Source of the DNA: UBA7803 sp041686955
GTDB lineage: Bacteria; Pseudomonadota; Gammaproteobacteria; Pseudomonadales; Azotimanducaceae
NCBI GenBank assembly: GCA_041686955.1
Contig: JAWLCV010000108.1
Coordinates: forward strand, 1-9,469
Direction of reading: 5' to 3'
Length of the DNA stretch: 9,469 nucleotides
The position numbers were made by a program, and so were the translations under genes. Every line of letters begins with the position of its first letter. The stretch's first letter is position 1. The notes under the pieces are model-generated. The model made no database searches. It was not told where the DNA came from and saw only the letters and a list, made by a program, of their open reading frames with translations. Positions 6,350 through 9,469 of the stretch are shown piece by piece.

Positions 6350-6715
6350 ATGGGCAAACGCAGCAAGCAAGGGGGCCTGGTCTACTCCACGGACCAGGGG
6401 CGCATCTGCCCCGGGTGCCGGCGACCCGTGGCCGAGTGCGTCTGTCGCGATCATTCGCGGCCGCGCCAGGGCGGCGACGGCATCGTCCGGCTCAAGCGCG
6501 AGACCAAGGGACGCAAGGGCGCCGGCGTGACCCTGGTGACCGGGGTGCCGGTGTCGGACACGGAGCTCGAGAAGCTGGCCCGGACCCTCAAGGCCCGCTG
6601 CGGCGTGGGCGGCTCGGTGAAGAACGGCGTCATCGAGCTCCAGGGCGATCAGCGCCATCAGCTCAAGCCGCTGCTGGAGGCCCAGGGATTCCAGGTGAAG
6701 ATCGCCGGCGGCTGA
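6350..6715 (+). CDS. yciH: YciH, SUI1/eIF1-domain translation factor
   Basis: A 121-residue protein of the bacterial eIF1-like family. It opens with GGLVYSTDQGRIC. The SUI1 core runs from about residue 43 to 118: DGIVRLKRETKGRKGAGVT, an LITG-like 'LVTGV' turn, KARCGVGGSVKNGVIELQGD and a C-terminal FQVKIAGG. E. coli YciH has been associated with start-site discrimination and reduced translation under stress. Four cysteines near the N-terminus (C20, C23, C30 and C32, CPGC and CVC) form a possible zinc-binding knuckle, which E. coli YciH as I recall it lacks. The ATG at 6350 has only a distant AGGA (6333-6336). It is divergent from the CynX-like transporter and precedes the Spinster-like transporter by 68 bases on the same strand. 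Confidence 0.95.
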   Translation: MGKRSKQGGLVYSTDQGRICPGCRRPVAECVCRDHSRPRQGGDGIVRLKRETKGRKGAGVTLVTGVPVSDTELEKLARTLKARCGVGGSVKNGVIELQGDQRHQLKPLLEAQGFQVKIAGG

Positions 6716-6730
6716 GGCGCGTTCCGGGGT

Positions 6731-6767
6731 TAGAATGCCCCCAGTGGGAACCGGGCTGGGGAGCCCG
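6731..6767 (+). promoter_or_regulatory. -10-like element and small hairpin in the leader of the Spinster-like transporter gene
   Basis: TAGAAT at 6731-6736 matches five of six bases of the -10 consensus, but no clear -35 lies 16-18 bases upstream. It is followed by a perfect six-base stem, CGGGCT (6752-6757), loop GGGG, AGCCCG (6762-6767), ending four bases before the strong GGAGGT ribosome site (6772-6777). The stem lacks a T-run, so it is not a typical terminator for yciH. It may modulate translation of the transporter. Confidence 0.3.
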
Positions 6768-6783
6768 TGCGGGAGGTAGATCC

Positions 6784-8109
6784 ATGGCCACGAGCCTCAG
6801 CGAACGCATCGCCGCCAGGCCCTGGTACAAGTGGTACGCCCTGGGGGTGCTGACCCTGGTCTACACCTCCAGTCACGTCGACCGGCAGATCATGGCCATC
6901 GTGCTGGAGCCCATCAAGCGGGATCTCGGGGCCAGCGACACCCAGATGGGCTTCCTCATCGGGCTGACCTTCGCCATCTTCTACGCCACCCTCGGCATGC
7001 CCATCGCCATGCTCGCGGACCGCCGAAACCGCCGCAACATCATCACGGCCGCCGTGACCATCTGGAGCGGCATGACCGTGCTGTGCGGCTACGCGGCGAA
7101 CTTCGCCCAGCTCGCGCTGGCCCGCATCGGTGTCGGGGTGGGCGAAGCCGGATCGTCGCCGCCCTCCCACTCGCTGATCTCGGACCTGTTTCCGGTGGCC
7201 ACGCGCGGCACCGCCATGGGCATCTTCGCGCTCGGGGTCAACCTGGGCCTGCTGATCGCGTACCTCGGCGGCGGCTGGCTCACGGAGACCTGGGGCTGGC
7301 GCACCGCGTTCATCGCCGTGGGCCTGCCAGGGCTGGCCATCGCCGTGCTGCTCTACTTCACCACCATCGAGCCGGAACGCGGCGCCACCGATCCGGCGCG
7401 CACCGGCCCGGCGGAGGCCGCACCGTCCTTCCTCGCCGTGTGGGGTTACATGTGGCGGGTGCGTTCCATCCGTCACCTGGCCATCGGCGCCGCTCTGGCC
7501 GGCTTCGTCGGCTACGGCTTCGTGCTGTGGCTGCCCACCTTTCTCATCCGCTCCCACGGCCTCTCCCCCACCGAGGTGGGACTGACCCTGGCGCTGATGA
7601 CCGGCGTCGTAGGCGGCCTCGGCACCTTCACCGCGGGGCGCCTGGCGGACGTGCTGGCGAAGCGGGACGAGCGTTGGCGCGCCTGGCTGGTGGCCGCCGG
7701 CAAAGGGGGCTACGTGCCCCTGCTGGCCGCCGTGTTCCTGGTGGACGACCTGTGGCTGGCCCTGGCGCTCTACCTCGTTCCGGCCTTCATCGGCGGCTTC
7801 TACCTCGCGCCCACCTTCGCGCTGATGCAGAACCTGGTGAGCCTGCGCATGCGCGCGCTGGCGTCGAGCATCATGCTGTTCATCCTCAACATCATCGGCA
7901 TGGGCCTGGGCCCGCAGCTCGTGGGGGTGCTCTCGGACCTGTTCGCCCCGGCCTACGGCCAGGAATCCCTGCGCATGGCGCTCCTGGTCCTGACCTTCCT
8001 CAACCTGTGGTGCGCCCTGCACTACTACTGGGCGGGACGCACCCTGAAGCAGGATCAGGCGGCCCTGCACGATCGTGTGGGCGAGGCGGGAGTACCGCGT
8101 CCGGCCTGA
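6784..8109 (+). CDS. MFS transporter, Spinster (Spns)-like
   Basis: A 441-residue inner-membrane carrier with about twelve helices. Helix 1 contains SSHVDRQIMAIVLEPIKRDL (29-48). The Asp-Arg pair followed by 'LEPIKrdl', 'SDTQMGFLIGL' (51-61) and the motif-A-like ADRRNRR (78-84) are typical of Spinster-family proteins, as is LARIGVGVGEAGSSPPSHSLISDLFP (112-137, quoted in part here). Animal Spns proteins export sphingosine-1-phosphate or lysophospholipids. Bacterial homologues are common, and most have unknown substrates. A strong GGAGGT at 6772-6777 lies six bases before the ATG at 6784, which fixes the start; the open frame extends far upstream only because of high GC. The gene follows yciH in the same direction and converges, 15 bases apart, on an S1P-lyase-like gene. 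Confidence 0.94.
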   Translation: MATSLSERIAARPWYKWYALGVLTLVYTSSHVDRQIMAIVLEPIKRDLGASDTQMGFLIGLTFAIFYATLGMPIAMLADRRNRRNIITAAVTIWSGMTVLCGYAANFAQLALARIGVGVGEAGSSPPSHSLISDLFPVATRGTAMGIFALGVNLGLLIAYLGGGWLTETWGWRTAFIAVGLPGLAIAVLLYFTTIEPERGATDPARTGPAEAAPSFLAVWGYMWRVRSIRHLAIGAALAGFVGYGFVLWLPTFLIRSHGLSPTEVGLTLALMTGVVGGLGTFTAGRLADVLAKRDERWRAWLVAAGKGGYVPLLAAVFLVDDLWLALALYLVPAFIGGFYLAPTFALMQNLVSLRMRALASSIMLFILNIIGMGLGPQLVGVLSDLFAPAYGQESLRMALLVLTFLNLWCALHYYWAGRTLKQDQAALHDRVGEAGVPRPA

Positions 8110-8124
8110 GCGCGCCCGAAGGAC

Positions 8125-9378
8125 TCACTCGAGGGTGGCGTAGCTGGTGGAGCGATCGTCGCTGCGCCGGCCGCGGACCTCGGCGACGCAGGCCGCGAGA
8201 TCCGCCAGGTAGTCTTCGATGACGCCGGTGTTGCTGTTGCTGACCGTCGAATGCAGGCTGTCCGGCGGCCCCTGGCGGTCGTGGAACCAACCCCGGGCGA
8301 GGAGCGCATCCCCCACGGCGAAGACGTCCACCGCCGGCTCGCTCGCCGGGTCCGCGGCCATGGCCACCAGATGGAAGCCGCCATTCCCGAGAACCTGGAC
8401 GCCGTCGATGGCCGCGATGCCGGCCCGCATCCGGTCGGCGTTCTCCAGCACCACCCGGGTGAGCTCCAGGTAGCCTTCCATTCCCAGATGCTGAATCACC
8501 GCCCAGGCCGCGGCCATGGGCAGCCCGGAGCGGGTTCCCTGCAGGTTCGGCGAGGCGTAGAAGCCGCCGAGCCAGCCGTCGAACACGAAGGTCTGGTAGC
8601 GGCGCAGGTCCTTGTTGCGATGCAGGATCACCGACACGCCCTTGGGCGCGTAGCCGAGCTTGTGGATGTCGGCGGATATGGAATGAACGCCCTCCACTCG
8701 GAAATCCCAGGGCGGCACCGCACGGCCCAGACGCTCGGCGAAGGGCAGCACGAAGCCCCCCATGCAGGCGTCCACGTGGCAGTTGGCGCCCACGCTGGCG
8801 GCGAGCTCGGCGATGGCCGGTATGGGGTCCACCACGCCCTGGGGATACTGGGGCGCCGAGCCCACCACGAGCACCGTATCGGGGCCAACCGCCTCGGCCA
8901 TGGCGTCCACGTCGGCGGTCCAGTCGTCGTTCACGGGAACCTTGCGCACCGTCAGGCCGAACAGATGCGCGGCCTTGTGAAAGGCGGCGTGCGCGCTCTC
9001 AGCCAGCACGATCTCGCCCCGCTCGATGCCCCGTTCCTTCCGCCCCCGCTCACGGGCCGCCAGCACGCCGCAGAGAATGGACTCGGTGCCGCCGCTGGTG
9101 AGAAACCCGGCCACGTCCCCGTCGCCGTGCAGAAGACCCGCCGTCCAGCGCACGATCTCCGACTGGATCTCACCCAGGGAGGGAAAGGCCTTGGTGTTCA
9201 GGGCGTTCTCGTGCAGGTACAGCGCCGCGGCCCGCTCCGCCACCTCGTGCACCGACGGCCCTCCGTCGTAGACCATCCCGAACGCGCGCCCCTCCTGCCA
9301 CTTCACGTCGTTCCTGCGCTTGTCCTGCAACTCGGCGATGACGTCCGCCACGGGACGGCCGGATTCGGGAAAGGTCAT
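8125..9378 (-). CDS. PLP-dependent lyase/decarboxylase, sphingosine-1-phosphate lyase-like (group II decarboxylase superfamily)
   Basis: A 417-residue soluble fold-type I PLP enzyme. The key parts are ENALNTKAFPSLGEIQSEIV (57-76), the phosphate-binding TSGGTES (94-100), and His130 in SAHAAFHKAA, which stacks on the cofactor. Then come VGSAPQYPQG (172-181), HVDACMGGFVLPF (201-213) with Asp203 facing the pyridine nitrogen, and the Schiff-base Lys240 in SISADIHKLGYAPKG. WLGGFYASP and GTRSGLP follow. The HVDACxGGF, GVxSISxDxHKxGxAPKG and W.GGfY.sP signatures set sphingosine-1-phosphate lyases apart from glutamate decarboxylases. There is no N-terminal membrane segment, unlike eukaryotic enzymes. 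A substrate other than a sphingoid phosphate, such as an amino acid, is possible. The ATG at 9378 has no clear Shine-Dalgarno sequence, only GGGTACC. It converges on the Spinster-like transporter. Confidence 0.92.
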   Translation of the reverse strand: MTFPESGRPVADVIAELQDKRRNDVKWQEGRAFGMVYDGGPSVHEVAERAAALYLHENALNTKAFPSLGEIQSEIVRWTAGLLHGDGDVAGFLTSGGTESILCGVLAARERGRKERGIERGEIVLAESAHAAFHKAAHLFGLTVRKVPVNDDWTADVDAMAEAVGPDTVLVVGSAPQYPQGVVDPIPAIAELAASVGANCHVDACMGGFVLPFAERLGRAVPPWDFRVEGVHSISADIHKLGYAPKGVSVILHRNKDLRRYQTFVFDGWLGGFYASPNLQGTRSGLPMAAAWAVIQHLGMEGYLELTRVVLENADRMRAGIAAIDGVQVLGNGGFHLVAMAADPASEPAVDVFAVGDALLARGWFHDRQGPPDSLHSTVSNSNTGVIEDYLADLAACVAEVRGRRSDDRSTSYATLE

Positions 9379-9469
9379 GGGTGGTACCCGGGTGGCTTGT
9401 GATTGGGAGAGGATAAAGGGTTGGGGGGGAGGTTGCAGCTTGGTAGGAGATCGCTGTCCGCTGTCCGCT
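9379..9469. other. Upstream region of the PLP lyase, no gene seen
   Basis: 91 bases hold the lyase promoter if one exists. On the minus strand there is a C-rich stretch (complement of a seven-G run at 9423-9429) followed by a TATCCT-like hexamer, with no matching -35. The far end is a short heptamer repeat. No coding sequence is supported. Confidence 0.5.
9452..9469. repeat. 7-base tandem repeat at the window end
   Basis: CGCTGTC at 9452-9458 and again at 9459-9465, followed by CGCT to the last base: 2.6 copies of a heptamer. The array is cut by the end of the window, so its length is unknown. Confidence 0.6.

Noticed and set aside
4555..6783. Long plus-strand open frame upstream of the Spinster-like transporter
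   Set aside because: It is antisense to the SDR and CynX-like genes and out of frame with yciH. Its low-complexity Arg/Gln/His-rich composition is typical of a GC-rich shadow frame, and the transporter has its own strong ribosome site at 6772.
6730..8070. Long minus-strand frame opposite the Spinster-like transporter
   Set aside because: It encodes a His/Gly/Gln-rich low-complexity product with no domain and lies fully antisense to a gene with clear family motifs.
8251..9402. Plus-strand frame opposite the PLP lyase
   Set aside because: The composition is again His/Arg/Gly-rich shadow sequence with no motif. The minus-strand lyase explains the region.

Overview
The window is 9,469 bases of very GC-rich, gene-dense bacterial DNA with one 100-base run of N (1905-2004). 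The gene set (YciH/SUI1, PbpG-type D,D-endopeptidase, RNase Z-like protein, PEBP-family protein, RhlG-like SDR) fits a high-GC proteobacterium. A gammaproteobacterium, perhaps of the Ectothiorhodospiraceae/Chromatiales type, is my best guess, but only from gene content and remembered family distributions. I see no rRNA, tRNA, transposase, phage gene or CRISPR array. No stretch without a gene exceeds 300 bases; the longest are the N gap and the last 91 bases.

Layout. At 44-307 (+) is a small Rho_N-domain protein. It converges on a minus-strand block (314-2973) read from right to left: a Clp1/Grc3-like polynucleotide kinase, an RNase Z-like metallo-beta-lactamase protein, then a YbhB-type PEBP protein. 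The assembly gap falls exactly between the kinase and the nuclease, inside a 12-base tandem repeat, so whether they are two genes or one fused gene cannot be settled here. Divergent from the kinase is pbpG (3006-3926, +), with a perfect 7-base inverted repeat between them. A small charged protein (3937-4164, -) follows. Next is a minus-strand pair, a CynX/NimT-like MFS transporter followed 37 bases later by a RhlG-like reductase (4242-6273). Divergent from it are yciH (6350-6715, +) and a Spinster-like MFS transporter (6784-8109, +). A sphingosine-1-phosphate-lyase-like PLP enzyme (8125-9378, -) converges on that transporter.

How the genes may work together. Two neighbourhoods stand out. The first pairs an RNA-end kinase fold with a tRNA 3'-processing nuclease fold, which suggests an RNA processing or repair module. 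The second puts a PLP lyase of the sphingosine-1-phosphate lyase family beside a transporter of the Spinster family, whose animal members export sphingosine-1-phosphate. An SDR resembling lipid-type ketoreductases lies nearby. This suggests handling of a lipid-like phosphorylated amino alcohol, or of some other substrate these families share. Both links are inference from family membership and proximity.

No convincing Rho-independent terminator (GC stem plus T-run) was found at any gene end. Most starts have clear Shine-Dalgarno sequences. The exceptions are the kinase gene, pbpG and the PLP lyase, and these are noted in their entries.
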